Below, one piece after another: positions 10,601 through 23,972 of a DNA stretch of 64,000 nucleotides (position 1 is its first letter; each line of letters starts with the position of its first letter). This DNA comes from Xestospongia bergquistia (lineage: Eukaryota > Porifera > Demospongiae > Haplosclerida > Petrosiidae). The notes beneath the pieces are model-generated. The model was not told where the DNA came from, searched no databases, and saw only the letters and a program-made list of their open reading frames with translations. Made by a program: the position numbers and the translations under genes. Where the stretch lies: NCBI GenBank assembly GCA_963965975.1, contig OZ014419.1:4367677-4431676 (forward strand), written 5' to 3'.

Positions 10601-13600
10601 TAAAAATTTACTTCAGTATGGCATCTAGAATTTTTCATGTCCTGTTCATTGGCATCAGGGCTTTTGTTAAGTTTTCTTTCATGGTTTGTATCAGCGTGGA
10701 GGGTTTGAAAGTTAGGTTTTATAGCAGATGTTTATGAAATAATTATAAACTCTTCTCTTTATCTCTACCAACTAAGAAATTTTAATATACAACAGACTCT
10801 TGTCGATTTATAATAATTATTATTGCTCTGTTATAATAAGTATTTTTCATTTTATAGTAGGACTGTTTTCTACTGGAGATGACCATCAACTGATTGAGAG
10901 TTATAAACTCAACAATTTAAATGATACCTTCTTTTAGAATAAGAGTAGAATAGGTCTGTTTACTGACCGGTCTTTTGGAGATGATTGTCCTACTTCTAGT
11001 AAGTTAATAGAAACACTTGTATTAAATAAAAGTTTTTACTGTTTGTTCTCTTCTATTATAATAGTAATTTATTCTACATCAACATGTGTTGATCTGGATC
11101 TAGTATAGTCCTATGATATACTATATATGACTAGACTGGAGATGATGTAGTGAAGTTCTCTAATAACTACTCTATGTAAGATTGAAAATTAAACTGCCCA
11201 TTTTTATTCTCTAGTTGTTTTTATTCTCTAGTTGCAACATGTTCTAGTTGAGTGCTGGGAATGATTTATAGCTGTATCATAATACTTATACTATGTTATA
11301 AGTACGATACTACTGACCCTTTTGTCACTCTAATATATTGATCTAATCTACATTAACTTATGACTACTGTAAGTTTACTTATTAAGTAGTACAATTTTCT
11401 ACTAAAGAATTTGTTTTAAGCTTTCGTTATTATCCAGAAAGATCAGAATTACTTTATTACTAGCATCTAAAAATTTACTTCAGTATTTTTTACTGAGATT
11501 TAAAAATTTACTTCAGTATGGCATCTAGAATTTTTCATGTCCTGTTCATTGGCATCAGGGCTTTTGTTAAGTTTTCTTTCATGGTTTGTATCAGCGTGGA
11601 GGGTTTGAAAGTTAGGTTTTATAGCAGATGTCTATGAAATAATTATAAACTCTTCTCTTTATCCCTACCAACTAAGTAATTTTAATATACAAAAGACTCT
11701 TGTCAATTTATAATAATTATTATTGCTCTGTTATAATAAGTATTTTTCATTTTATAGTAGGACTGTTTTCTACTGGAGATGACCATCAACTGATTGAGAG
11801 TTATAAACTCAACAATTTAAATGATACCTTCTTTTAGGATAAGAGTAGAATAGGTCTGTTTACTGACCGGTCTTTTGGAGATGATTGTCCTACTTCTAGT
11901 AAGTTAATAGAAACACTTGTATTAAATAAAAGTTTTTACTGTTTGTTCTCTTCTATTATAATAGTAATTTATTCTACATCAACATGTGTTGATCTGGATT
12001 TAGTATAGTCCTATGATATACTATATATGACTAGACTGGAGATGATGTAGTGAAGTTCTCTAATAACTACTCTATATAAGATTGAAAATCAAACTGCCCA
12101 TTTTTATTCTCTAGTTGTTTTTATTCTCTAGTTGCAACATGTTCTAGTTGAGTGCTGGGAATGATTTATAGCTGTATCATAATACTTATACTATGTTATA
12201 AGTACGATACTACTGACCCTTTTGTCACTCTAATATATTTACGATCTAATCTACATTAACTTATGACTACTGTAAGTTTACTTATTAAGTAGTACAATTT
12301 TCTACTAAAGAATTTGTTTTAAGCTTTCGTTATTATCCAGAAAGATCAGAATTACTTTATTACTAGCATCTAAAAATTTACTTCAGTATTTTTTACTGAA
12401 TAATAAGTATTTTTCATTTTATAGTAGGACTGTTTTCTACTGGAGATGACCATCAACTGATTGAGAGTTATAAACTCAACAATTTAAATGATACCTTCTT
12501 TTAGGATAAGAGTAGAATAGGTCTGTTTACTGACCGGTCTATTGGAGATGATTGTCCTACTTCTAGTAAGTTAATAGAAACACTTGTATTAAATAAAAGT
12601 TTTTACTGTTTGTTCTCTTCTATTATAATAGTAATTTATTCTACATCAACATGTGATGATCTGGATCTAGTATAGTCCTATGATATACTATATATGACTA
12701 GACTGGAGATGATGTAGTGAAGTTCTCTAATAACTCCTGAATTATTTAACTCCCTTTATAATTTTTTGTAAATTAATGCTGACATCTCGTTGTCATTGTA
12801 TTACTGGTATCTGGCTTGGTTTTGAAGGTTAGGTTTGTGGTGGTCTGGAAGGGTTACATTTTATTAACTGGTGTTTGTGAAGTCTAGACTCTTCTTCTCT
12901 TTATCCCTAATAAGTGACATGGACTGTTGTACACTAGAATTATTAAGTAATTTAATATACAACAGACTCTTGTCAATTTATAATAATTATTATTGCTCTG
13001 TTATAATAAGTATTTTTCATTTTGTAGTAGGACTGTTTTCTACTGGAGATGACCATCAACTTATTGAGAGTTATAAACTCAACAATTTAAATGATACCTT
13101 CTTTTAGGATAAGAGTAGAATAGGTCTGTTTACTGACCAGTCTTTTGGAGATGATTGTCCTACTTCTAGTAAGTTAATAGAAACACTTGTATTAAATAAA
13201 AGTTTTTACTGTTTGTTCTCTTCTATTATAATAGTAATTTATTCTACATCAACATGTGATGATCTGGATCTAGTATAGTCCTATGATATACTATATATGA
13301 CTAGACTGGAGATGATGTAGTGAAGTTCTCTAATAACTCCTGAATTATTTAACTCCCTTTATAATTTTTTGTAAATTAATGCTGACATCTCGTTGTCATT
13401 GTATTACTGGTATCTGGCTTGGTTTTGAAGGTTAGGTTTGTGGTGGTCGGGAAGGGTTACATTTTATTAACTGGTGTTTGTGAAGTCTAGACTCTTCTTC
13501 TCTTATCCCTAATAAGTGACATGGACTGTTGTACACTAGAATTATTAAGTAATTTAATATACAACAGACTCTTGTCAATTTATAATAATTATTATTGCTC

Positions 13601-16029
13601 TGTTATAATAAATATTTTTCATTTTATAGTAGGACTGTTTTCTACTGGAGATGACCATTAACTAATTGAGAGTTATAAACTCAACAATTTAAATGATACC
13701 TTCTTTTAGGATAAGAGTAGAATAGGTCTGTTTACTGACTGGTCTATTGGAGATGATTGTCCTACTTCTAGTAAGTTAATAGAAACACTTATGTTCAATA
13801 ATGTTTTTACTGTTTGTTCTCTTCTATTATAATAGTAATTTATTCTACATCAACATGTGTTGATCTGGATTTAGTATAGTCCTATGATATACTATATATG
13901 ACTAGACTGGAGATGATGTAGTGAAGTTCTCTAATAACTATTCTATGTAAGATTGAAAATCAAACTGCCCATTTTTATTCTCTAGTTGTTTTTATTCTCT
14001 AGTTGCAACATGTTCTAGTTGAGTGCTGGGAATGATTTATAGCTGTATCATAATACTTATACTATGTTATAAGTACGATCACTTTTGTCACTCTAATATA
14101 TTTATGATCTAATCTACATTAACTTATGACTACTGTAAGTTTACTTATTAAGTAGTACAATTTTCTACTAAAGAATTTGTTTTAAGTTTTCGTTATTATC
14201 CAGAAAGATCAGAATTACTTTATTACTAGCATCTAAAAGCTTACTTCAGTATTTTTTACTGGGATCTACAAATTTACTTCAGTATGGCATCTAGAATTTT
14301 TCATGTCCTGTTCATTGGCATCAGGGCTTTTGTTAAGTTTTCTTTCATGGTTTGTATCAGCGTGGAGTGTTTGAAAGTTAGGTTTTATAGCAGATGTTTA
14401 TGAAATATAAACTCTTCTCTTTATCCCTACCAACTAAGTAATTTTAATATACAACAGACTTTTGTCAATTTATAATAATTATTATTGCTCTGTTATAATA
14501 AGTATTTTTCATTTTATAGTAGGACTGTTTTCTACTGGAGATGACCATCAACTGATTGAGAGTTATAAACTCAACAATTTAAATGATACCTTCTTTTAGG
14601 ATAGAGTAGAATAGGTCTGTTTACTGACCGGTCTATTGGAGATGATTATCCTACTTCTAGTAAGTTAATAGAAACACTTATATTAAAAAATGTTTTACTG
14701 TTTGTTCTCTTCTATTATAATAGTAATTTATTCTACATCAACATGTGATGATCTGGATTTAGTATAGTCCTATGATATACTATATATGACTAGACTGGAG
14801 ATGATGTAGTGAAGTTCTCTAATAACTACTCTATGTAAGATTGAAAATCAAACTGCCCATTTTTATTCTTTAGTTGCAACATGTTCTAGTTGAGTGCTGG
14901 GAATGATGATAGCTGTATCATAATACTTATACTATGTTATAAGTACGATACTACTGACCCTTTTGTCACTCTAATATATTTACGATCTAATCTACATTAA
15001 CTTATGACTACTGTAAGTTGACTTATTAAGTAGTACAATTTTCTACTAAATGAACTATTTAATAGGATGGAGAGGTTTAATGATCACTGGTAGTGATGAT
15101 CTGATGTACCAGATGCCAAACGTCAAGTATTACTATTGTTTTCCATATGGATAAAGAGCTGTAAATCTACCAATTCATCTTGTCCTTTGAGTTAATCTCT
15201 TTAGCCAAAGAATTTGTTTAAAGCTTTCGTTATTATCCAGAAAGATGATAATTACTTTATTACTAGAATTACTTTATTACTGGCATCTAAAAATGTACTA
15301 CAGTATTTTTACTGGCATGTAGAATTTTACTTCAGTATTTTTAACTGGCATCTAAAAATTTACTTCAGTATGGCATCTAGAATTTTTCGTGTCCTGTTCA
15401 TTGGCACCAGGGTTTTTGTTAATTTTTCATTCATGGTTTGTATCAGCGTGGAGGGTTTGAAAGTTAGTGTTCATTGTACACTAGAATTACAAGTAATAAT
15501 TGTCATTGGTGCTCTGTTGTAATAGCTATTTTTCATTTTATACTTGTTCTGTAGTGTAATGATGTAATGTTCTAATGGCTGTGTGTTGTATAGTAAGAAC
15601 AATGTTAGAACAAAACAAATTCTGTTCCATTTAGTAGGTCTATCAATAAAGTAATAAGAGACGATCTGATAACAATTGTTAATATAGCTACTGTAAGTTG
15701 AATTATTAAATAGTACAATGTCTACTAAATGAACCTCAATGTTCTATAATAGGATAGAAAGGTTAATGTCACTGGTAATGATGATCTTATAAACATTAAC
15801 TGATGACTAATGTAAGTTATCTGTTATAATAATATGGACATCTCTTTACTAAACATGTATTTTAATAATTTTTAGATGGACTTTAGTCTATTATATAGGC
15901 GTATCATTAACTCTATGCGTGACTAGACTGGACTGGAAGTGATGCAGTGATGTTCTCTAATAATTACTCTATGTAAGATTGATCTTTATATACCTTTTGT
16001 TAAACTTTTCATTCTGTAGTGATGTTCAA

Positions 16030-16155
16030 GTTGAGTGTACTGAGATGGTGGAGATGATGAATGAGACGATGATGGAGACGATGATTGAGATGGTGATGGA
16101 GATGATGGAGATGGTGGTGATGGTGATTGTGATGGTGATGGAGATAATGGTTGTT
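16030..16155 (+). repeat. GATGGT/GATGGA purine-rich simple repeat
   Basis: An imperfect run of GATGGAGAT, GATGGTGAT and GACGAT words. It opens a frame of Met, Glu and Val (15979-16203) that is a by-product of the repeat. The second copy at about 21640-21695 is about half as long. Confidence 0.8.
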
Positions 16156-16560
16156 AGTTACACTATATATAGTACAATTATAAACTGTTTTGGTCTCGTT
16201 TAATTGGTTTATCGACTACTAACACGGTGTGGACATCAATAATTGTTCATGGGTCTGGAAAAATATTCAACATTGCTGGTTGTGGCTCTTTATCTTGGTT
16301 CTTGAGGTTGACAGTCTTTGTGTGTTGAGTATGGTCAGGGATCAGTTTGTGGGTTGTGTATATGGACATCATAATGTGTGGTTGATGAGTGTGGGGTATT
16401 AATAGGTGGATTTGGACATTGGAGAACTGTTTGTATGTTATTTTGTCAATACTTTCTAATACTGTATCCTCTTCCTTGTCTTGTGGTACCTCACATCTCA
16501 TTCATCTTTGTCTTTTGTGTATCTATATACAAACTCTCCCTGTATAACCTTCTAGGTGTT

Positions 16561-16745
16561 GTTGATGTATAACAGTGACCCTTTCTCTTGATACTAAACC
16601 TGATGTCAGACCTTCCATATTTATTTTAATCCCTTTGTGTGTGTCTGTTACTGTATAATGGTGACCCTTTCTCTTGATATTAAACCTGACGTCAGACCTT
16701 CCATATTTATTTTAATCCCTTTGTGCGTGTCTGCTACTGTGTCAT
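16561..16745 (+). repeat. ~95-bp direct repeat, two copies
   Basis: The phrase GTGACCCTTTCTCTTGATAC with ACCTGATGTCAGACCTTCCA starts near 16573 and again near 16663. In the duplicate segment the same unit is present four times (about 22125-22470). Confidence 0.8.
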
Positions 16746-19700
16746 AATGTTCTATAACTTATGTCTGCCATATTAACTCCCTTTGTGTTGTGTAATCATG
16801 AATTATTTAACCCCTTGTGTGCGTCATCTAATCCTGAATAATTTAACCCCTTCTGTTTTTAATTGTTGACCATTTGAGTGTGTTGTGTATTAACCCCTTG
16901 TGTGTGTCGTATAATGTTGAATTATTTAACCCTCCATTTCATAATTTATCCCTTTATGTGTGCTTTATAATCCTGAATAATTTAATCCCTTCTGTTTCGT
17001 AGTTGTTAACCATTGAGTGTGTTGCATATTTACCCCTTATGTGTGCTGTATAAGCCTGAATTATTTAAGTCCCTTTATAATTTTTTGTAAATTAATGCTG
17101 ACATCTCGTTGTCATTGTATTACTGGTATCTGGCTTGGATTTGAAGGTTAGGTTTGTGGTGGTCTGGAGGGGTTACATTTTATTAACTGGTGTTTGTGAA
17201 GTCTAGGCTCTTCTTCTCTTTATCCCTAATAAGTGACATGGACTGTTGTACACTAGAATTATTAAGTAATTTAATATACAACAGACTCTTGTCAATTTAT
17301 AATAATTATTATTGCTCTGTTATAATAAATATCTTTCATTTTATAGTAGGACTGTTTTCTACTGGAGATGATCAACTAATTAAGAGTTATAAACTCAACA
17401 ATTTAAATGATACCTTCTTTTAGGATAAGAGTAAAATAGGTCTGTTTACTGACTGGTCTATTGGAGATGATTGTCCTACTTCTAGTAAGTTAATAGAAAC
17501 ACTTATATTAAATAAATGTTTTTACTGTTTGTTCTCTTCTATTATAATAGTATTTTATTCTACATAATAGTAATTTATTCTCTAGTTGTTTTTGTTCTCT
17601 AGTTGCAACATGTTCTAGTTGAGTGCTGGGAATGATTACAGCTGTATCATAATACGTTTTGTCACTCTTTATGATCTAATCTACATTAACTTATGACTAC
17701 TGTAAGTTGAGTTAATGAATAGTAGAATTTTCTACTGAATAAACTATTTAATAGGATGGTCAGGTTTAATGATCACTGGTAGTGATGATCTGATGTACCA
17801 GATGCCAAAAGTCAAGTATTACTATTGTTTTCCATGCGGATAAAGAGCTGTAAATCTACCAATTCATCTTATCGTTTGAGTTAATGTTTTTAGCCAAAGA
17901 ATTTGTTTAAAGCTTTCATTATTATCCAGAAAGATCGGAATTGTTTTATTACTGGCATCTAAAAATTTACTTCAGTTTTTTTACTGGCATCTAAATATTT
18001 ACTACAGTATGGCATGTAGAATTTTACTTCAGTATTTTTTACTGGGATCTAAAAATTTACTTCAGTATGGGATCTAATGATACTACATTAAACTTTTTCG
18101 TGTCCTGTTCATTGGCATCAGGGCTTTTGGTAAGTTCTCATTCATGGTTTGTATCAGGCTGGAGGGTTTGAAGGTTAGGTTTTATAGCAGATGTCTATGA
18201 ACTAAGTAATTTTAATATACAACAGACTCTTGTCAATTTATAATAATTATTATTGCTCTGTTATAATAAATATTTTTCATTTTATAGTAGGACTGTTTTC
18301 TACTGGAGATGACCATTAACTAATTGAGAGTTATAAACTCAACAATTTAAATGATACCTTCTTTTAGGATAGAGTAGAATAGGTCTGTTTACTGACCGGT
18401 CTATTGGAGATGATTATCCTACTTCTAGTAAGTTAATAGAAACACTTACATTAAAAAATGTTTTACTGTTTGTTCTCTCCTATTATAATAGTAATTTATT
18501 CTACATCAACATGTGATGATCTGGATTTAGTATAGTCCTATGATATACTATATATGACTAGACTGGAGATGATGTAGTGAAGTTCTCTAATAACTACTCT
18601 ATGTAAGATTGAAAATCAAACTGCCCATTTTTATTCTCTAGTTGTTTTTATTCTCTAGTTGCAACATGTTCTAGTTGAGTGCTGGCAATGATGATAGTTG
18701 TATCATAATACTTATACTATGTTATAAGTACGATACTACTGACCCTTTTGTCACTCTAATATATTTATGATCTAATCTACATTAACTTATGACTACTGTA
18801 AGTTTACTTATTAAGTAGTACAATTTTCTACTAAAGAATTTGTTTTAAGCTTTCGTTGTTATCCAGAAAGATCAGAATTACTTTATTACTAGCATCTAAA
18901 AATTTACTTCAGTATTTTTTACTGGGATCTAAAAATTTACTTCAGTATGGCATCTAGAATTTTTCGTGTCCTGTTCATTGGCATCAGGGCTTTTGTTAAG
19001 TTTTCCTTCATGGTTTGTATCAGCGTGGAGGGTTTGAAAGTTAGGTTTTATAGCAGATGTCTATGAAATAATTATAAACTCTTCTCTTTATCTCTACCAA
19101 CTAAGTAATTTTAATATACAAAAGACTCTTGTCAATTTATAATAATTATTATTGCTCTGTTATAATAAGTATTTTTCATTTTATAGTAGGACTGTTTTCT
19201 ACTGGAGATGACCATCAACTGATTGAGAGTTATAAACTCAACAATTTAAATGATACCTTCTTTTAGGATAAGAGTAGAATAGGTCTGTTTACTGACTGGT
19301 CTATTGGAGATGATTGTCCTACTTCTAGTAAGTTAATAGAAACACTTATGTTGAATAATGTTTTTACTGTTTGTTCTCTTCTATTATAATAGTAATTTAT
19401 TCTACATCAACATGTGATGATCTGGATCTAGTATAGTCCTATGATATACTATATATGACTAGACTGGAGATGATGTAGTGAAGTTCTCTAATAACTACTC
19501 TATGTAAGATTGAAAATCAAACTGCCCATTTTTATTCTCTAGTTGTTTTTATTCTCTAGTTGCAACATGTTCTAGTTGAGTGCTGGGAATGATTTATAGC
19601 TGTATCATAATACTTATACTATGTTATAAGTACGATACTACTGACCCTTTTGTCACTCTAATATATTGATCTAATCTACATTAACTTATGACTACTGTAA

Positions 19701-20639
19701 GTTTACTTATTAAGTAGTACAATTTTCTACTAAAGAATTTGTTTTAAGCTTTCGTTATTATCCAGAAAGATCAGAATTACTTTATTACTAGCATCTAAAA
19801 ATTTACTTCAGTATTTTTTACTGAGATTTAAAAATTTACTTCAGTATGGCATCTAGAATTTTTCATGTCCTGTTCATTGGCATCAGGGCTTTTGTTAAGT
19901 TTTCTTTCATGGTTTGTATCAGCGTGGAGGGTTTGAAAGTTAGGTTTTATAGCAGATGTCTATGAAATAATTATAAACTCTTCTCTTTATCCCTACCAAC
20001 TAAGTAATTTTAATATACAAAAGACTCTTGTCAATTTAGAATAATTATTATTGCTCTGTTATAATAAGTATTTTTCATTTTATAGTAGGACTGTTTTCTA
20101 CTGGAGATGACCATCAACTGATTGAGAGTTATAAACTCAACAATTTAAATGATACCTTCTTTTAGGATAAGAGTAGAATAGGTCTGTTTACTGACCGGTC
20201 TTTTGGAGATGATTGTCCTACTTCTAGTAAGTTAATAGAAACACTTGTATTAAATAAAAGTTTTTACTGTTTGTTCTCTTCTATTATAATAGTAATTTAT
20301 TCTACATCAACATGTGATGATCTGGATCTAGTATAGTCCTATGATATACTATATATGACTAGACTGGAGATGATGTAGTGAAGTTCTCTAATAACTACTC
20401 TATGTAAGATTGAAAATCAAACTGCCCACTTTTATTCTCTAGTTGTTTTTATTCTCTAGTTGCAACATGTTCTAGTTGAGTGCTGGGAATGATTTATAGC
20501 TTTATCATAATACTTATACTATGTTGTAAGTACGATACTACTGACCCTTTTGTCACTCTAATATATTTACGATCTAATCTACATTAACTTATGACTACTG
20601 TAAGTTTACTTATTAAGTAGTACAATTTTCTACTAAATG

Positions 20640-22800
20640 AACTATTTAATAGGATGGAGAGGTTTAATGATCACTGGTAGTGATGATCTGATGTACCAGA
20701 TGCCAAACGTCAAGTATTACTATTGTTTTCCATATGGATAAAGAGCTGTAAATCTACCAATTCACCTTGTCCTTTGAGTTAATCTCTTTAGCCAAAGAAT
20801 TTGTTTAAAGCTTTCGTTATTATCCAGAAAGATGATAATTACTTTATTACTAGAATTACTTTATTACTGGCATCTAAAAATGTACTACAGTATTTTTACT
20901 GGCATGTAGAATTTTACTTCAGTATTTTTAACTGGCATCTAAAAATTTACTTCAGTATGGCATCTAGAATTTTTCGTGTCCTGTTCATTGGCACCAGGGT
21001 TTTTGTTAATTTTTCATTCATGGTTTGTATCAGCGTGGAGGGTTTGAAAGTTAGTGTTTATTGTACACTAGAATTACAAGTAATAATTGTTATTGGTGCT
21101 CTGTTGTAATAGCTATTTTTCATTTTATACTTGTTCTGTAGTGTAATGATATGATGTTGTAATGGTTGTGTGTTGTATAGTAAGAACAATGTTAGAACAA
21201 AACAAATTCTGTTCCATTTAGTAGGTCTATCAATAAAGTAATAAGAGATTATCTGATAACAATTGTTAATATAGCTACTGTAAGTTGAATTATTAAATAG
21301 TACAATGTCTACTAAATGAACCTCAATGTTCTATAATAGGATAGAAAGGTTAATGTCACTGGTAATGATGATCTTATGTACATTAACTGATTACTAATGT
21401 AAGTTATCTGTTATAATGATATGGACATTTCTTTACTAAACATGTATTTTAATAATTTTTAAATGGACTTTAGTCTATTATATAGGCATATCATTAACTC
21501 TATGCGTGACTAGACTGGACTGGAAGTGATGCAGTGATGCAGTGATGTTCTCTAATAATCACTCTATGATTTAAGATTGATCTTTATATACCTTTTGTTA
21601 AACTTTTCATTCTGTAGTGATGTTCAAGTTGAGTGTACTGAGATGGTGGAGGTGATGAATGAGACGATGATTGAGATGGTGATGGAGATGATGGTTGTTG
21701 GTTACACTATATATAGTACAATTATAAACTGTTTTGGTCTCCTTTAATTGGTTTATCTACTACTAACACTGTGTGGACATCAATAATTGTTCATGGGTCT
21801 GGAAAAATATTCAACATTGCTGGTTGTGGCTCTTTATCTTGGTTCTTGAGGTTGACAGTCTTTGTGTGTTGAGTATGGTCAGGGATCAGTTTGTGTGTTG
21901 TGTATATGGACATCATAATGTGATTATAGGTGGTTGATGAGTCTGGGGTATTAATAGGTGGATTTGGACATTGGAGAACTGTTTGTATGTTATTTTGTCA
22001 ATACTTTTAAATACTGTATCCTCTTCCTTGTCTTGTGGTACCTCACATCTCATTCATCTTTGTCTTTTGTGTATCTATATACAAACTCTCCCTGTATAAC
22101 CTTCTAGGTGTTATTGATGTATAACGGTGACCCTTTCTCTTGATACTAAACCTGATGTCAGACCTTCCATATTTATTTTAATCCCTTTGTGTGTGTCTGT
22201 TACTGTATAATGGTGACCTTTTCTCTTGATATTAAACCTGACGTCAAACCCTTCCATATTTATTTTAATCCCTTTGTGTGTGTCTGTTAGTGTGTATAAC
22301 GGTGACCCTTTCTCTTGATACTAAACCTGATGTCAGACCTTCCATATTTATTTTAATCCCTTTGTGTGTGTCTGTTACTGTATAATGGTGACCTTTTCTC
22401 TTGATATTAAACCTGACGTCAAACCCTTCCATATTTATTTTAATCCCTTTGTGTGTGTCTGTTAGTGTGCCATAATGTTCTATAACTTATGTCTGCCATA
22501 TTAACTCCCTTTGTGTTGTGTAATCCTGAATTATTTAACCCCTTGTGTGCGTCATATAATCCTGAATAATTTAACCCCTTCTGTTTTTAATTGTTGACCA
22601 TTGAGTGTGTTGTGTATCAACCCCTTGTGTGTGTCGTATAATCTTGAATTATTTAACCCTCCATTTCATAATTTATCCCTTTATGTGTGCTTTATAATCC
22701 TAAATAATTTAACCCCTTCTGTTTCGTAATTGTTAACCATTGAGTGTGTTGCATATTTATCCCTTATGTGTGCTGTATAAGCCTGAATTATTTAGTTCCC
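20640..22800 (+). repeat. 2-kb non-array segment, copy 2
   Basis: Near-identical to 15050-17060 but with a shorter GATGGT tract and four instead of two copies of the ~95-bp repeat, so the internal tandem repeats changed length after the larger duplication. Confidence 0.85.
22125..22470 (+). repeat. ~90-bp direct repeat, four copies
   Basis: Copies begin at the phrase GGTGACC near 22126, 22211, 22301 and 22386. The first and third are nearly identical to each other, as are the second and fourth, so a two-unit block was duplicated. Confidence 0.8.
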
Positions 22801-23690
22801 TTTATAATTTTTTGTAAATTAATGCTGACATGTCGTTGTCATTGTATTACTGGTATCTGGCTTGGTTTTGAAGGTTAGGTTTGTGGTGGTCTGGAAGGGT
22901 TACATTTAATTAACTGGTGTTTGTGAAGTCTAGGCTCTTCTTCTCTTTATCCCTACTAAGTGACATGGACTGTTGTACACTAGAATTATTAAGTAATTTA
23001 ATATACAACAGACTCTTGTCAATTTATAATAATTATTGCTCTGTTATAATAAATATTTTTCATTTTATAGTAGGACTGTTTTCTACTGGAGATGATCAAC
23101 TAATTGAGACTTATAAACTCAATAATTTAAATATAATTTAAATGATACCTTCTTTTAGGATAAGAGTAAAATAGGTCTGTTTACTGACTGGTCTATTGGA
23201 GATGATTGTCCTACTTCTAGTAAGTTAATAGAAACGCTTATATTAAATAAAAGTGTTTACTGTATGTTCTCTTCTATTATAATAGTAATTTATTCTACAT
23301 AGTAGTAATTCTACATAATACTAATTTATTCTCTAGTTGCAACATGTTCTAGTTGAGTGCTGGGAATGATGACAGTTGTATCAAAATTCTTATACTATGT
23401 TATAAGTACGACACTACTGACCCTTTTGTCTCTAGTATATTTATGGTCTAATCTACATTAACTGATGACTACTGTAATTTGACTTATTAAATAGTACAAC
23501 TTTTTACTAAAGAATTTGTTTTAAGCTTTCGTTATTATCCAGAAAGATCAGAATTACTTTATTACTAACATCTAAAAATTTACTTCAGTTTTTTTACTGG
23601 CATCGAAATATTTACTACAGTATTTTTTACTGGCATCTAGAAATTTACTTCAGTACGACAACTTTTGTCACTCTAATAGATTTATGATCT

Positions 23691-23972
23691 TTCTAAAGCA
23701 ACTTCGCTAGCACAGTTTGCCTCTGAGTGAGTCACATCTTCATAAATATGCAGTAATGTATTATTTTCCACCTATATCTGTGATATAGAACTACATATTC
23801 GGTATGAACCATGTACTGCAGTTTGTTACAATGAGATAAGCTGTTAGTGTTGTTGATCTTATTAAATATAATTGTAGGAATGGAGCTCCATTCATATATA
23901 ATGATTAATTTTTCTTTACATTGTAGTTACATAATATTACTCTCCCCCTAAAGTTTTGTATTATGTTATTAG
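23691..23972. other. Unique sequence between array and HMGCR pseudogene
   Basis: Non-repetitive AT-rich DNA. It may contain the upstream intron of the HMG-CoA reductase remnant; no exon is recognised. Confidence 0.4.

Larger units (their letters stand above)
15050..17060 (+). repeat. 2-kb non-array segment, copy 1
   Basis: This segment starts near AATAGGATGGAGAGG and interrupts the array. It holds a GATGGT-type simple repeat (about 16030-16155), a tandem ~95-bp repeat (16561-16745) and a run of degenerate repeats based on AATTATTTAACCCCTTGTGTG (16750-17060). A second copy lies at about 20640-22800, offset about 5.59 kb. A 102-codon frame at 15214-15522 is preserved in both copies with two changed bases, but without ATG support or similarity. 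Confidence 0.85.
7620..23690 (+). repeat. Tandem array of ~0.9-kb units (16 copies, several truncated)
   Basis: The anchor ATTATAATAGTAATTTATTC occurs at 7648, 8547, 9395, 9783, 10172, 11055, 11955, 12622, 13225, 13826, 14714, 17541 (variant), 18482, 19383, 20283 and 23276. The commonest spacing is 883-901 bp; shorter steps (388-389, about 602, 667 bp) are internally deleted units, and two long steps (2.8 and 3.0 kb) contain the extra segment described at 15050 and 20640. Copies are very similar, indicating recent expansion or homogenisation. Short ORFs in the units (for example the one ending SYKLNNLNDTFF) recur only because the DNA recurs, and they are not called genes. All units are in the same orientation. 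Confidence 0.93.

Noticed and set aside
15979-16203. ORF rich in Met, Glu and Val
   Set aside because: It arises from the GATGGT simple repeat and differs in length in the duplicate segment.
12871-23141. Repeated ORFs of 74-102 codons in the 0.9-kb array
   Set aside because: They are similar only because the DNA units are copies; there is no ATG context and no family similarity.
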